A stretch of DNA of 60,161 nt. Source: Phenylobacterium sp. (GTDB taxonomy: Bacteria > Pseudomonadota > Alphaproteobacteria > Caulobacterales > Caulobacteraceae). Position 1 is the stretch's first letter, and each line of letters begins with the position of its first letter. Below the pieces are notes generated by a model. It was not told the DNA's origin and did not search any database. It saw only the letters and a list, made by a program, of their open reading frames with translations. Below, one piece after another: positions 1-9,481 of this stretch. The DNA lies in the NCBI RefSeq assembly GCF_030693625.1, contig NZ_JAUYAF010000058.1:1-60161 (forward strand), given 5' to 3'. The translations under genes were made by a program, and so were the position numbers.

Positions 1-64
1 CCCGGTAACGACCCTCGGCGTGAATCTGCTCAAGAGCGGTGCTGAACGCGGCCTTGTAATCCAT
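1..64 (-). CDS. hemA: 5-aminolevulinate synthase, N-terminal fragment (cut by window edge)
   Basis: Only the first 21 codons are inside the window. Reading the minus strand from an ATG at 64-62 gives MDYKAAFSTALEQIHAEGRY, which matches the usual start of alphaproteobacterial ALAS (MDYKAAF, then an EGRYR segment). ALAS condenses glycine and succinyl-CoA to 5-aminolevulinate, the first step of C4-pathway haem synthesis. hemB, the next pathway step, lies 4.7 kb away. The Shine-Dalgarno region is weak. The call rests on memory of the family N-terminus, so it needs the neighbouring sequence. Confidence 0.72.
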   Translation of the reverse strand, partial: MDYKAAFSTALEQIHAEGRYR

Positions 65-231
65 CGACTTGAATTCCGGCCGCGCGCTCGACCATCTCGC
101 GCCGCAACCGGTCCCCTTAGCTTCGCCGGGCTTATCGCGCCGCCCGACCCCGTTGTCTACAATCCGTCATGTCGCAAGACCGCACATTTCGTGAGCGTGC
201 AGTCAGAGTTCGTGAACGGCGATAACCCGCC
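65..231. other. Intergenic region upstream of hemA, downstream of mmsB
   Basis: This 167-base stretch must hold the hemA promoter on the minus strand, unless hemA is read through from mmsB. I see no perfect FNR/FixK box (TTGAT-N4-ATCAA) and no confident -35/-10 pair. Confidence 0.4.
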
Positions 232-1119
232 TCAGGGTAGATTGCCCCGGAAGAGCTGGAGGATCGCGCTGAAATCCTTGGCGCCGCCCCCCAGGCGATC
301 GAACAGGGCGTACATCCCCTCGGCCTGAGCCCCCATCGGCGTAGCGGCCCCCGACCTGGCCGCAGCCTCCTGCGCCAGCTTCAAATCCTTCAACATCATC
401 GCGGTGGCGAAACCGCCCTCGTAGTCGCGATTCGAAGGCGCCGCCGGCACCTGGCCGGGCCAAGGACTGTAGTTGGACAGGGACCAGCACTGACCTGACG
501 ACTTGGTGGCGATCTCGAAGAACCGGTCGGGGTCCAGGCCCAGTTTCTCGGCCAGGGCGAAGGCCTCGCACACCCCGATCATCGAGATGCCCAGGACCAT
601 GTTGTTGCAGATCTTGGCCGCCTGCCCCGCCCCGTGGTCGCCGGCCCGGATCACGGCGCGAGCCATGGGGGCCAGCGCCCCCTCCACCGCGGCGAAGTCG
701 GCCTCGTCGCACCCCACCATGAAGGCGAGCGTTCCGCCCTCGGCCGCCGCTGTGCCGCCCGAGACCGGCGCGTCGGCGAACCGGAAGCCCAGGGCCTTGG
801 CGTCGGCCGCCACGCCGCGCGCGCTTTCCACATCGATGGTGGAGCAGTCGATCAGCAGGGCGCTCTTGGGCGCCTTGGTCAGCACCTCGTCGACATAGAC
901 CGCCCGCACGTGGGGTCCGGCCGGCAGCATGGTGATCACGACCTCCGCGTCGCCGACGGCCTCCGCCGCGGAACCGGCCGCGCGGCAACCCGCCGCCACG
1001 GCCTTCTCCAGCGCCTGGGCCGACAGGTCGAAGGCCGCCACCTCGTGGCCCGCCTGCGCCTGGTTGGCGGCCATGCCGCCGCCCATGTTTCCCAGACCGA
1101 TGAACGCGATCCGCGTCAT
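232..1119 (-). CDS. mmsB: 3-hydroxyisobutyrate dehydrogenase
   Basis: NAD-dependent oxidation of 3-hydroxyisobutyrate to methylmalonate semialdehyde in valine breakdown. The 295-residue length is normal for the family. It has an N-terminal Rossmann fingerprint (GLGNMGGGMAANQ, about residues 8-20), the substrate-binding motif DAPVSGG near 117-123, and the catalytic lysine in GQAAKICNN (K169). The reading frame stays open for 46 codons upstream, but ATG 1119 is preceded by GGGAG at SD distance and begins exactly at the conserved MTRIAFIGLG, so I chose it. It is the last gene of a minus-strand run with an acyl-CoA dehydrogenase and 3-hydroxyisobutyryl-CoA hydrolase, which are the two enzyme types preceding it in the pathway (enoyl-CoA hydration is not encoded here). 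Confidence 0.93.
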   Translation of the reverse strand: MTRIAFIGLGNMGGGMAANQAQAGHEVAAFDLSAQALEKAVAAGCRAAGSAAEAVGDAEVVITMLPAGPHVRAVYVDEVLTKAPKSALLIDCSTIDVESARGVAADAKALGFRFADAPVSGGTAAAEGGTLAFMVGCDEADFAAVEGALAPMARAVIRAGDHGAGQAAKICNNMVLGISMIGVCEAFALAEKLGLDPDRFFEIATKSSGQCWSLSNYSPWPGQVPAAPSNRDYEGGFATAMMLKDLKLAQEAAARSGAATPMGAQAEGMYALFDRLGGGAKDFSAILQLFRGNLP

Positions 1120-1132
1120 GGGCGAAGCTCCC

Positions 1133-1888
1133 TTACTTGGGCCTGCGGAACTTGTAGATGAACTGGTCGGTGTGGCCGCGCAGGGTCGGATCGAAGACGC
1201 CCTTGGTGTGGTCGTCGGTGGTGTTGCGCAGCAGGGTGCTCTCGCCTTCGTAGACAAAGCCAGCCGCCGCCAGTTCGCTCTTCACGATGGCCGGATCGAT
1301 GCGGTGCAGCTTGTCGGCGGTGTCCAGGGGGGCGCCCGCGACGGCGGCGTGGTCCAGCACGACATAGACGCCGCCCGGCTTCAGGGCCGCATAGACGGCC
1401 TTGTTGACCGCCGCCACGTCCAGGTTGAAACGGGCCAGATGCAGGTCGTGATAGTTCTGCGCCGTCCAGATCACGTCGGCCTGGGTCGGCAGGGCCAGGG
1501 TCTGGAAGCTGGCCTGCACCACCTTGATGTTCCCGTAGGCGGGATCAGCGGCCACCGCGAGGATGGGGTTGGGCTTGGCGTCGGGCGCCGGGTTCGGCGG
1601 CGGCGCGTTGATCACCGCATAGACCACGCCCGTGGGCCCGACGGCCTTGGAAAAGATGCGCGTGAAATAGCCGCCGCCTGGCAGGAAATCGGCCACGGTC
1701 TGGCCGGCCTTCACCCCGGCGAACTCCAGCATCTCGGCAGGCTTGCGGTCGGCGTCGCGCTTGGTGTCGGCCTCGGGGCGAGCCTTGTCGGCCACTGCGG
1801 CGGCGACCTCGCTGGAGGGCGCGGCCTGGGCGGCGCCGGCGGAAAGCGCCAGGACCGCGACGGCGGCCAGCAACAGATTGCGTGTCAT
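1133..1888 (-). CDS. Exported class I methyltransferase-like protein (COG4798-like)
   Basis: A 251-residue protein beginning with a clear signal peptide (MTRNLLLAAVAVLALSAG, cleavage near AAQA-AP). The body is a class I SAM-methyltransferase-like fold: a glycine-rich loop FLPGGGYFTRIF at about 77-88, and a later strand GGVYVVLDHAA. It resembles the predicted methyltransferases often annotated COG4798. ATG 1888 follows GGGAGAG and starts the signal peptide; a 17-codon extension upstream lacks support. It sits 13 bases before mmsB and 60 bases after the hydrolase gene, so it is probably co-transcribed with the valine genes. A SAM-type fold outside the cytoplasm is odd, since SAM is not known to be supplied there; the substrate is unknown. 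Confidence 0.75.
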   Translation of the reverse strand: MTRNLLLAAVAVLALSAGAAQAAPSSEVAAAVADKARPEADTKRDADRKPAEMLEFAGVKAGQTVADFLPGGGYFTRIFSKAVGPTGVVYAVINAPPPNPAPDAKPNPILAVAADPAYGNIKVVQASFQTLALPTQADVIWTAQNYHDLHLARFNLDVAAVNKAVYAALKPGGVYVVLDHAAVAGAPLDTADKLHRIDPAIVKSELAAAGFVYEGESTLLRNTTDDHTKGVFDPTLRGHTDQFIYKFRRPK

Positions 1889-1948
1889 CGGTTCTCTCCC
1901 AAGTTTCGTTGTCTTTCGGAACGCCATTCGGCGACCCAAGGCGTCTCG

Positions 1949-3004
1949 TTACAGTGGAGGTAGGGGCGACCAGGTCTCATCGGAAGGCAGGGGGGAGAAG
2001 ATATCGTCCAGCATGGCCTCGGTGACCCCCTCCAGGGTGGCGGGGCTCCACTTGGGCGCGTTGTCCTTCTCGACGATGACGGCGCGCACGCCCTCAATGA
2101 AGTCGTGGCGCTGCACGACGCGGGCGCCGATCCGGTATTCCATCTCCATGTTCTCGGCGAAGCTCGCGGCCTTGCGGCCCAGCGCCAGTTGCCGGAAGGC
2201 CACCTTCAGGGTCTGGGGAGACTTCGAGGCCAGGGCCTTGAGCTGGTCGTCCGACCAGTCGGTGTCGGAGTGCTGCAACGCCTCGACGATGGCCTCGACG
2301 CTGGCCAATCCGAAGATGCGCTCGATCTCGTCCTGATGCTCCGCCAGGCGGGGCCTGCCCGCGTCGCCTTCGAACTCCGTCAGCAGGGTCTCGACGGCGG
2401 CGGGGTCGGCGATCAGGGCGCTCTTGAAAGCCTCGATCTGATCGCTCGGGATGTAGTCGGTGGCGATCCCCACCAGTTCGCAGTCGGCCGCCTTCAGACG
2501 CGCGCCGGTGAGCGCCAGCCACAGGCCGATGTGGCCGGGCATGCGCGACAGGAACCAGCCCCCGCCGACGTCGGGGAACAGGCCGATCCCGGTTTCAGGC
2601 ATGGCGAAGGTGGTCCGCTCGGTAGCCACCCGGTACTGGGAGGGCGCGGCCAGGCCGACGCCACCGCCCATGGTCACCCCGTCCATGATCGCCACCACCG
2701 GCTTGGCGTAGCTGAACAGCAGGTGGTTCAGCCGGTACTCCTTGAAGAAGAACTCCCGGGCCGCCTTGCCGTCCGCCGCCCCGCTTTCGGCCAGCATGCG
2801 AATGTCGCCGCCGGCGCAGAAGCCGCGCTCGCCGGAATGATCCAGCAGCACCAGGGCTACGGCCGGATCATCCTTCCAGGCCAGCAGGGCCTCGGTGAGG
2901 ATTTCGCACATCCGGGTGGTCAGGGCGTGCAGCGCCTGGGGCCGGTTCAATGTCAGGCGGCCGACGCGGCCCTCGATGCGGACCACAACTTCGTCATCAC
3001 TCAT
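1949..3004 (-). CDS. 3-hydroxyisobutyryl-CoA hydrolase (enoyl-CoA hydratase/isomerase family)
   Basis: Crotonase-fold hydrolase releasing 3-hydroxyisobutyrate from its CoA ester in valine degradation. At 351 residues it is longer than ordinary enoyl-CoA hydratases (about 260) and matches HIBCH proteins. The oxyanion-hole segment GFCAGGDIRML (61-71) and MDGVTMGGGVGL (108-119) are clear, and the HIBCH pair Glu/Asp appears in PETGIGLFPDVGG as E137 and D145, with the 8-residue spacing expected for this subfamily. Its start overlaps the stop of the upstream acyl-CoA dehydrogenase gene by 4 bases (ATGA), indicating translational coupling. Confidence 0.9.
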   Translation of the reverse strand: MSDDEVVVRIEGRVGRLTLNRPQALHALTTRMCEILTEALLAWKDDPAVALVLLDHSGERGFCAGGDIRMLAESGAADGKAAREFFFKEYRLNHLLFSYAKPVVAIMDGVTMGGGVGLAAPSQYRVATERTTFAMPETGIGLFPDVGGGWFLSRMPGHIGLWLALTGARLKAADCELVGIATDYIPSDQIEAFKSALIADPAAVETLLTEFEGDAGRPRLAEHQDEIERIFGLASVEAIVEALQHSDTDWSDDQLKALASKSPQTLKVAFRQLALGRKAASFAENMEMEYRIGARVVQRHDFIEGVRAVIVEKDNAPKWSPATLEGVTEAMLDDIFSPLPSDETWSPLPPL

Positions 3005-4140
3005 TGGCGCAGCAGCTCCCGGGCGATGATCACCCGCATGATTTCGTTCGTGCCTTCCAGGATCTGGTGGACTCGCAGGTCGCGCACGATCTGTTCCAGG
3101 CGATAGTCTTTCAGATAGCCGTAGCCACCATGCAGTTGCAGGGCCTGGTTGGCGACCTCGAAACCGGTGTCGGTGGCGATCCGCTTGGCCATGGCGCAGT
3201 ACTGGGTGGCCTTGGGATCGCGGTCGTCGAGGGCGGCGGCGGCCCGTCGGACCATCAGGCGGGCGGCGTCCAGCTCGGTGGCCATGTCCGCCAGCCGGAA
3301 CTGCAGGGCCTGAAAGTCGGCCAGGGCCTGGCCGAATTGTTTGCGGGTGAGCAGGTATTCCCGCGCCGTATCAAGGGCGAGCTGCGCGCCGCCGAGCGAG
3401 CAGGAGGCGATGTTGATGCGCCCGCCGTCCAGGCCGGCCATGGCGAAGCGAAAGCCCTCCCCCTCCCCGCCGAGGCGGTTGGCTTCCGGCACGCGGACCC
3501 CGTCGAGGTTCACCTGAGCCGTGGGCTGGGCGTTCCAGCCCATCTTGCGCTCCTGGGCTCCGAACGAGACGCCCGCCTGGTCCTTCTCCACCACGAAGGC
3601 CGAAACACCCTTGGCGCCCGCCGCCCCGGTGCGGGCCATCACCAGATAGAGGTCGGAGCTCCCGGCGCCCGAGATGAAGGCCTTCGAGCCCGCCAGGACG
3701 TAGCTGTCGCCGTCCTTCTTCGCCGTGGTCCCCAGCGCCGCGGCGTCCGACCCAGAGCCGGGCTCCGTCAGGCAGTAGGAGGCGATCAGCTCCATGCTGG
3801 TCAGACGCGGCAGGTATCGCTGGCGCAGGTCGTCGGACCCGAACCGATCGATCATCCATGAGACCATGTTGTGGATTGAAAGGAAGGCCGCGGTCGGCAC
3901 GTCGCCATAGCTCAGCTGTTCGAAGACGATGGAGGCGTCCAGTCGGCTCAGGGCCGAGCCGCCGACGTCCTCCCGCACATAGAGCCCGGCGAAACCGAGC
4001 CCCGCCGCCCTGCGCAGGACATCGACCGGAAAGTGCTTGTCCTCGTCCCAGCGGGCCGAGTGCGGAGCCAACTCCTCGGCCGCGAAGACACGGGCGGCGT
4101 CCTCGATCGCGCGCTGGTCTTCGTTGAGGGTGAAATCCAT
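3001..4140 (-). CDS. Acyl-CoA dehydrogenase, probably isobutyryl-CoA dehydrogenase
   Basis: FAD flavoprotein of 379 residues, normal acyl-CoA dehydrogenase length. The FAD/substrate motifs YCLTEPGSGSDAAAL (122-136) and QLHGGYGY (335-342) are present, and the catalytic base is in the canonical place, HQILEGTNEIMR, E362. It is the first gene of the minus-strand operon with 3-hydroxyisobutyryl-CoA hydrolase and mmsB, so isobutyryl-CoA (valine) is the likely substrate; sequence alone does not exclude 2-methylbutyryl-CoA or short straight chains. The enoyl-CoA hydratase of the pathway is not in this operon. Confidence 0.85.
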   Translation of the reverse strand: MDFTLNEDQRAIEDAARVFAAEELAPHSARWDEDKHFPVDVLRRAAGLGFAGLYVREDVGGSALSRLDASIVFEQLSYGDVPTAAFLSIHNMVSWMIDRFGSDDLRQRYLPRLTSMELIASYCLTEPGSGSDAAALGTTAKKDGDSYVLAGSKAFISGAGSSDLYLVMARTGAAGAKGVSAFVVEKDQAGVSFGAQERKMGWNAQPTAQVNLDGVRVPEANRLGGEGEGFRFAMAGLDGGRINIASCSLGGAQLALDTAREYLLTRKQFGQALADFQALQFRLADMATELDAARLMVRRAAAALDDRDPKATQYCAMAKRIATDTGFEVANQALQLHGGYGYLKDYRLEQIVRDLRVHQILEGTNEIMRVIIARELLRQ

Positions 4141-4224
4141 GATCTTGGCGGCCTTCGGAAGGGGTTAGCTTGAGGAACTCGCTCCGTAGGCGCAACCTGT
4201 CAACGACGCGCGGGGAGTCGGACG

Positions 4225-4704
4225 ATGACGGATCAATTGATGGGACGAGGGCCAGAGGCGGCGCGAAACCTCGCCCTGGTCAACTATGGCCTGCTGTTCG
4301 CGTCGATCTTCTTCGCCGGCATCCCGGCCCTGATCGCTGTGATCATCGCCTATTCGCAGCGGGACGAAGCGCCGGTGGCCATCCGCTCGCATCACGATTT
4401 CCAGATCAGGATCTTCTGGGTGGCCTTTGGCCTGACCATGGCCGCCGGGGCGTGCGGACTTGGGGCGCTCATCAGCGGAGTCGGTGAACTGTTGGAGTTC
4501 ACCCGGGTCAACGGTTGGGACGGCTTTTCCACCATCAATATCGACCTCTCCCGCATGGTTCTCGACGGGCGGATCGTCAGCCTCCTGGTGGCGGCCGTGG
4601 TGCTGTCGCTGCTGGCCGGGCTGTGGCTGATCGCGGCCCCGGCCATAGGCTTTATCCGGCTGGTCTCGGCGCGAGGGATTGGCCTGACCTCCCACCCGGC
4701 CTAG
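4225..4704 (+). CDS. Small integral membrane protein, DUF4870-like
   Basis: 159 residues with three hydrophobic segments (about 19-43, 66-87, 119-150), resembling DUF4870/Tic20-like small membrane proteins. ATG 4225 follows GGGGAG at good distance. It is divergent from the acyl-CoA dehydrogenase operon (84 bases between starts) and ends 10 bases before hemB, so it may be co-transcribed with hemB. No catalytic motif is visible and the role is unknown. Confidence 0.75.
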   Translation: MTDQLMGRGPEAARNLALVNYGLLFASIFFAGIPALIAVIIAYSQRDEAPVAIRSHHDFQIRIFWVAFGLTMAAGACGLGALISGVGELLEFTRVNGWDGFSTINIDLSRMVLDGRIVSLLVAAVVLSLLAGLWLIAAPAIGFIRLVSARGIGLTSHPA

Positions 4705-4708
4705 ATAG

Positions 4709-6117
<1,409 letters not shown>

Positions 6118-6142
6118 GCCCAGAGCCCCGATGGAGACGACC

Positions 6143-6466
6143 ATGTCCAAATCCCTCGTCCGCGCCGTCATCGGCGCCTCACTGGCCCTGTCGTTCGCCG
6201 GCTCCGCCGCCGCCAGCTCCGACGACGCCTGGTTGGCGTTCCAGAAGGAGGTCGCCACCCGCTGCAAGGCGGCCGCCACAAAGGATTCGGGCGTGAAGAC
6301 CTGGACCGTGGCGGTCTCGGCGTTCGGCAGCCAGAATTTCGGCATGGCCATCCTCACCGGCAAGGCCCAGGGCGGGGCCCCGGTGAAGTACGCCTGCGCC
6401 ATGGACAAGAAGACCAAGGCCGCGGAAGTCGCCGGCGGCGAACCCTCCGGCTGGGCGCCAAACTAA
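6143..6466 (+). CDS. Small secreted protein of unknown function
   Basis: 107 residues with a Sec signal peptide (MSKSLVRAVIGASLALSFAG, likely cut after SAAA). The mature part has two cysteines (RCKAA and YACAM) that could form a disulphide. I favour ATG 6143 because GGAGACG lies just upstream; ATG 6131 in the same frame is the alternative. It lies 25 bases after the Nudix gene and overlaps the convergent GNAT gene by 4 bases. I recognise no domain. Confidence 0.7.
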   Translation: MSKSLVRAVIGASLALSFAGSAAASSDDAWLAFQKEVATRCKAAATKDSGVKTWTVAVSAFGSQNFGMAILTGKAQGGAPVKYACAMDKKTKAAEVAGGEPSGWAPN

Positions 6467-6969
6467 GCGTCGGAGACGAAGTAGCGGCTCTCTCCGCCGT
6501 GGTCGGGCAGGTTGACCATCCCATCAAACGTCAGGCCGATCTTCTCCAGCACCCGGATCGACCCGTCGTTGTCAGGCTTGGTGATCGCCACGATCCGGCC
6601 CAGGCCGAGCGCCCTGCGGCCATAGGCCAGCACCGCCGCGCCAGCCTCCGAGGCGAACCCCTGGCCTGAGAACCGCGCCAGGAAAGCGTAGCCGATGTCG
6701 GGGTGATCGAGCACCTCGCGCTTGATCAGGCCGCAGATGCCGACCGGCTCGGCGGTGGCCTTCAGCCCCGCCCACCAGAGGCCGAAGCCGTGCCGGGCAT
6801 AGCTGACCACTGGTCCTTCGGCGACATAGCGCCGGGCGCCCTCCAGGTCGCGCACCTGCCGGTCGCCGATGTTCTCCAGGAACCCAGGCTCGTTCAGCAG
6901 TTCGAGGATAAAGGCGTCGTCGTCGGGCGTCAGCTGGCGCAGAAACAGCCGCTCGGTCTGAAGCACCAT
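6463..6969 (-). CDS. GNAT N-acetyltransferase, RimJ/RimL type
   Basis: 168 residues. It opens with LQTERLFLRQL, the typical start of RimJ/RimL-like acetyltransferases, and continues with DIGYAFLARFSGQGFASEA, an acetyl-CoA-binding region in which the GNAT Q/R-x-x-G-x-G/A loop is recognisable, then KPDNDGSIRVLEKIGL, the standard motif B helix. It should transfer an acetyl group from acetyl-CoA to a protein or small molecule; the target is unknown. The frame extends 4 codons upstream via GTG; ATG 6969 is preferred because family members begin near there. Confidence 0.82.
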   Translation of the reverse strand: MVLQTERLFLRQLTPDDDAFILELLNEPGFLENIGDRQVRDLEGARRYVAEGPVVSYARHGFGLWWAGLKATAEPVGICGLIKREVLDHPDIGYAFLARFSGQGFASEAGAAVLAYGRRALGLGRIVAITKPDNDGSIRVLEKIGLTFDGMVNLPDHGGESRYFVSDA

Positions 6970-7029
6970 CACCGACACCACGATCCTCCCCGCACTGTCG
7001 TTCTCCGCTTTGGGAACGCCCGACTGTAC

Positions 7030-7551
7030 CTAGACGGCGCGGCTGAAGAACAGAGCAAACTCCCCCTCCGAGGGGGTGGCGTCATAGAGGGTGAGGTCCA
7101 GGCCAGTTAGGGAGAAGCCCAGGGCCTGATAGGCCGCAACACCTAGCTGATTCTGGTTGCTGGTCTCCAACCAGACATGACGCGCGCCCAGGGACCGCGC
7201 GTGGTTCAGCACCGCCTCCATCAGCCGCCGGCCGAGGCCCTGGCCGCGCCGGCCAGCGTCCACATAGAAGTGCCAGAGCACCAGCCGCTGGTTCCAGGCC
7301 TGGAAGCCCACGGCGGCGAACCCGATAATCTGCGACCCGTCGGTGGCCACCCAGGCGACGTCCCATGGGCGATCGGGATCCTCCAGGTCCTCCAGGGGGA
7401 AGACCTTCGTCACGGTCTGCGGAACTGAGCGCAGGACGATCCCCTCCGGTCCGGCGTTCGCCGCCAGGACACTGGTGCTCTGCACGGCCGTGTCGATCGC
7501 TGCGATCCTCTCCACGTCCCGCGGCAGGACGGCGGGCCGTATCACGGTCAC
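7030..7551 (-). CDS. GNAT N-acetyltransferase, streptothricin-acetyltransferase-like
   Basis: 173 residues. The acetyl-CoA loop is RRGQGLGRRLM (about 102-112), followed by HVWLETSNQNQLGVAAYQALGF, a pattern seen in streptothricin acetyltransferase (Sat) and related enzymes. That resemblance is not enough to claim drug resistance. It starts with GTG 7551, overlapping the stop of the upstream dehydrogenase gene by 4 bases, so the two form a translationally coupled pair. Confidence 0.82.
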   Translation of the reverse strand: MTVIRPAVLPRDVERIAAIDTAVQSTSVLAANAGPEGIVLRSVPQTVTKVFPLEDLEDPDRPWDVAWVATDGSQIIGFAAVGFQAWNQRLVLWHFYVDAGRRGQGLGRRLMEAVLNHARSLGARHVWLETSNQNQLGVAAYQALGFSLTGLDLTLYDATPSEGEFALFFSRAV

Positions 7552-8405
7552 GGCTTTTCAAGCCGCGCGACGAGGCTTGAGGTGTCCCAGCGGCGGCCGC
7601 CCATCGCCTGGACCTCGCGGTAGAAGCCGTCGATCAGGGCCGTGGCCTCAAGGGTCGCGCCGTTCGACGCCGCCTCGTCCAGCACCAGGCCTAGGTCTTT
7701 GCGCATCCAGTCCACTGCGAATCCGAAGTCGAACTTCCCCTCGGCCATGGTCTTCCAGCGGTTGTCCATCTGCCAGGATTGGGCCGCGCCCTTGGAGATC
7801 GCCTCATAGACTTCGAGCGGATCGAGCCCCGCCCGCTTGGCGAAGTGCATCCCCTCGGCCAGGCCCTGGACCAGGCCGGCGATCGCGATCTGGTTGACCA
7901 TCTTGGTGAGCTGGCCTGCGCCGGCCTCGCCCATAAGCCGCACGGCCTTGGCGAACGCCATGATCACCGGCTCGGCCCGGGCATAGGCGGGCGGATCGCC
8001 GCCGCACATGACGGTCAGGTGACCGTTCTCCGCGCCGGCCTGCCCCCCCGACACCGGCGCATCTACGAAGAACCGGCCGTCCCGCGCCGCCAAGTCCGCC
8101 ATCTCGCGAGCCACCTTCGCCGAGGTGGTGGTGTGGTCGACGATGATTCCCCCGGCCGCCATCGCCGGGAGGGCCTGGGACACGACGCCGCGGACGTCAT
8201 CGTCATTCCCTACGCAAAGGAAGGCGATCTCGGCGTCGTGGGCGGCCTCGGCGACGGACGCTCCGGCGCGGCCGGCGTGGGCCTGAGCCCAGCGCTGCGC
8301 CTTCTCCGGGCTACGGTTGAACACCGCGATCTCGTGGCCGGCCTTGGCCAGGTGTCCGGCCATCGGGAAGCCCATCACTCCCAAGCCCACGAACGCGACC
8401 TTCAT
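7548..8405 (-). CDS. NAD(P)-dependent beta-hydroxyacid dehydrogenase (MmsB/GarR family)
   Basis: 285 residues, a second member of the family represented by mmsB at 232-1119. The fingerprint GLGVMGFPMAGHLAKAG (8-24), the substrate loop DAPVSGGQAG (115-124) and the catalytic lysine in GQLTKMVNQ (K168) are all intact. The substrate could be 3-hydroxyisobutyrate, tartronate semialdehyde/glycerate or another beta-hydroxyacid. It pairs with the downstream acetyltransferase rather than with valine genes, so I do not call it mmsB. Confidence 0.88.
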   Translation of the reverse strand: MKVAFVGLGVMGFPMAGHLAKAGHEIAVFNRSPEKAQRWAQAHAGRAGASVAEAAHDAEIAFLCVGNDDDVRGVVSQALPAMAAGGIIVDHTTTSAKVAREMADLAARDGRFFVDAPVSGGQAGAENGHLTVMCGGDPPAYARAEPVIMAFAKAVRLMGEAGAGQLTKMVNQIAIAGLVQGLAEGMHFAKRAGLDPLEVYEAISKGAAQSWQMDNRWKTMAEGKFDFGFAVDWMRKDLGLVLDEAASNGATLEATALIDGFYREVQAMGGRRWDTSSLVARLEKP

Positions 8406-8492
8406 GTCCCCACCCTTCTGAACAAACTCAACGCCATCTTAACGAGCCTCACCGCACCTTGCGCTGGAATCAGCGTTAACCGGATTTGAATC

Positions 8493-9395
8493 ATGGCCGT
8501 CGGCGAAGCCCCTATCCTGATCAAGAAAATCAAGAAGGGCGGCGGTCATGGACACCATGGTGGCGCATGGAAGGTGGCCTACGCCGACTTCGTCACCGCG
8601 ATGATGGCCTTCTTCCTGCTGATGTGGCTGATCAACACCACCAGCCCGGAACAGAAGCGCGGCATCGCCGACTACTTCGCCCCCGCCAGCGTTTCAGAAA
8701 CCACCTCCGGCGCCGGCGGTATCCTGGCCGGCACCGCCCTGGGCGAAGACGGGGCCAAGGGCGCGGGCTCCATGGCGATCATCGAGGAGATGTCTCCGGA
8801 GTCCAAGAATCCTGACGACGGCAAGGCCTCCGACGCTGCCAAGGCGATCGACTCCCAGGCCTCCAGCGAGGCCATGAAGGAGGCGCTGGAGAAGCGCGAG
8901 GAAGCCGCCTTCCAGTCGGCCGCCCAGTCCCTGCGCCAGTCGCTGCAGGACATGCCTGAGCTCGCCGAGCTCTCGAAGAACATCATCATCGACCAGACCC
9001 CCGAGGGTCTGCGCATCCAGCTCGTCGACCAGGAAGGTCGTTCCCTGTTCAACGAGGGACAGGTGCAACCCAATGACCGGGCGAAGCTGCTGCTGCGAGC
9101 TGTGGGTAAGATCGTCAACCAGCTGCCCAACCGGATCAGCATTTCCGGCCACACCTCGGCCAGCATGAACGGCCGCAAGGCCGACACTGACTGGGCCCTG
9201 TCCTCGGCCCGCGCCGACGCTTCGCGCCGCCTTCTACAGACCACCGGCGTGGATCCCGACCGGGTCTATCAGGTGGCTGGCAAGGCCAATTCCGAACCGC
9301 TGTATCCGGACGATCCAACCCTGCCCGGCAACCGGCGGATCGCCATCGTCCTGCTGCGCGAAGCCCCGGTGCTGCCGCCGAATAACGGGTTCTAG
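8493..9395 (+). CDS. motB: Flagellar motor stator protein MotB
   Basis: 300 residues. A basic N-terminus (ILIKKIKKGGG) leads into the single membrane helix with the proton-binding aspartate in AYADFVTAMMAFFLLMWLINTT (D at about 31). An acidic/Ala-rich linker of about 100 residues follows, then the OmpA-like peptidoglycan-binding domain (ISISGHTSA about 226-234; SSARADASRRLL about 248-259). It anchors the stator to the wall and couples proton flow to rotation. motA is not adjacent. Two TTAAC half-sites (8439-8443 and 8476-8480) upstream recall CtrA half-sites but lack the TTAA-N7-TTAA spacing. Confidence 0.95.
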   Translation: MAVGEAPILIKKIKKGGGHGHHGGAWKVAYADFVTAMMAFFLLMWLINTTSPEQKRGIADYFAPASVSETTSGAGGILAGTALGEDGAKGAGSMAIIEEMSPESKNPDDGKASDAAKAIDSQASSEAMKEALEKREEAAFQSAAQSLRQSLQDMPELAELSKNIIIDQTPEGLRIQLVDQEGRSLFNEGQVQPNDRAKLLLRAVGKIVNQLPNRISISGHTSASMNGRKADTDWALSSARADASRRLLQTTGVDPDRVYQVAGKANSEPLYPDDPTLPGNRRIAIVLLREAPVLPPNNGF

Positions 9396-9435
9396 GCTGT
9401 GACTCTCGGAACACTTGCGCAACCCACCGGCATGA

Positions 9436-9454
9436 CGCCTAATCGGGTTAGGCG
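9436..9454. promoter_or_regulatory. Short hairpin between motB and bpt
   Basis: CGCCTAA (9436-9442), a 5-base spacer and TTAGGCG (9448-9454) form a perfect 7-bp inverted repeat 41 bases past the motB stop and 27 bases before the bpt start. No T-run follows, so it could be a weak motB terminator or an operator/leader hairpin of bpt. Confidence 0.45.
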
Positions 9455-9481
9455 CAGTGGTTCGAGAGCGATCGCAAGTCC

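Noticed and set aside
20..328. A 102-codon plus-strand frame at the window start
   Set aside because: It overlaps the antisense of hemA and mmsB, is Pro/Arg-rich and has no domain.
7030..7551. Streptothricin-resistance gene
   Set aside because: Only a family-level resemblance to Sat; no linkage to resistance or mobile elements.
8439..8480. CtrA-binding box upstream of motB
   Set aside because: Two TTAAC half-sites exist but are over 30 bases apart rather than TTAA-N7-TTAA.
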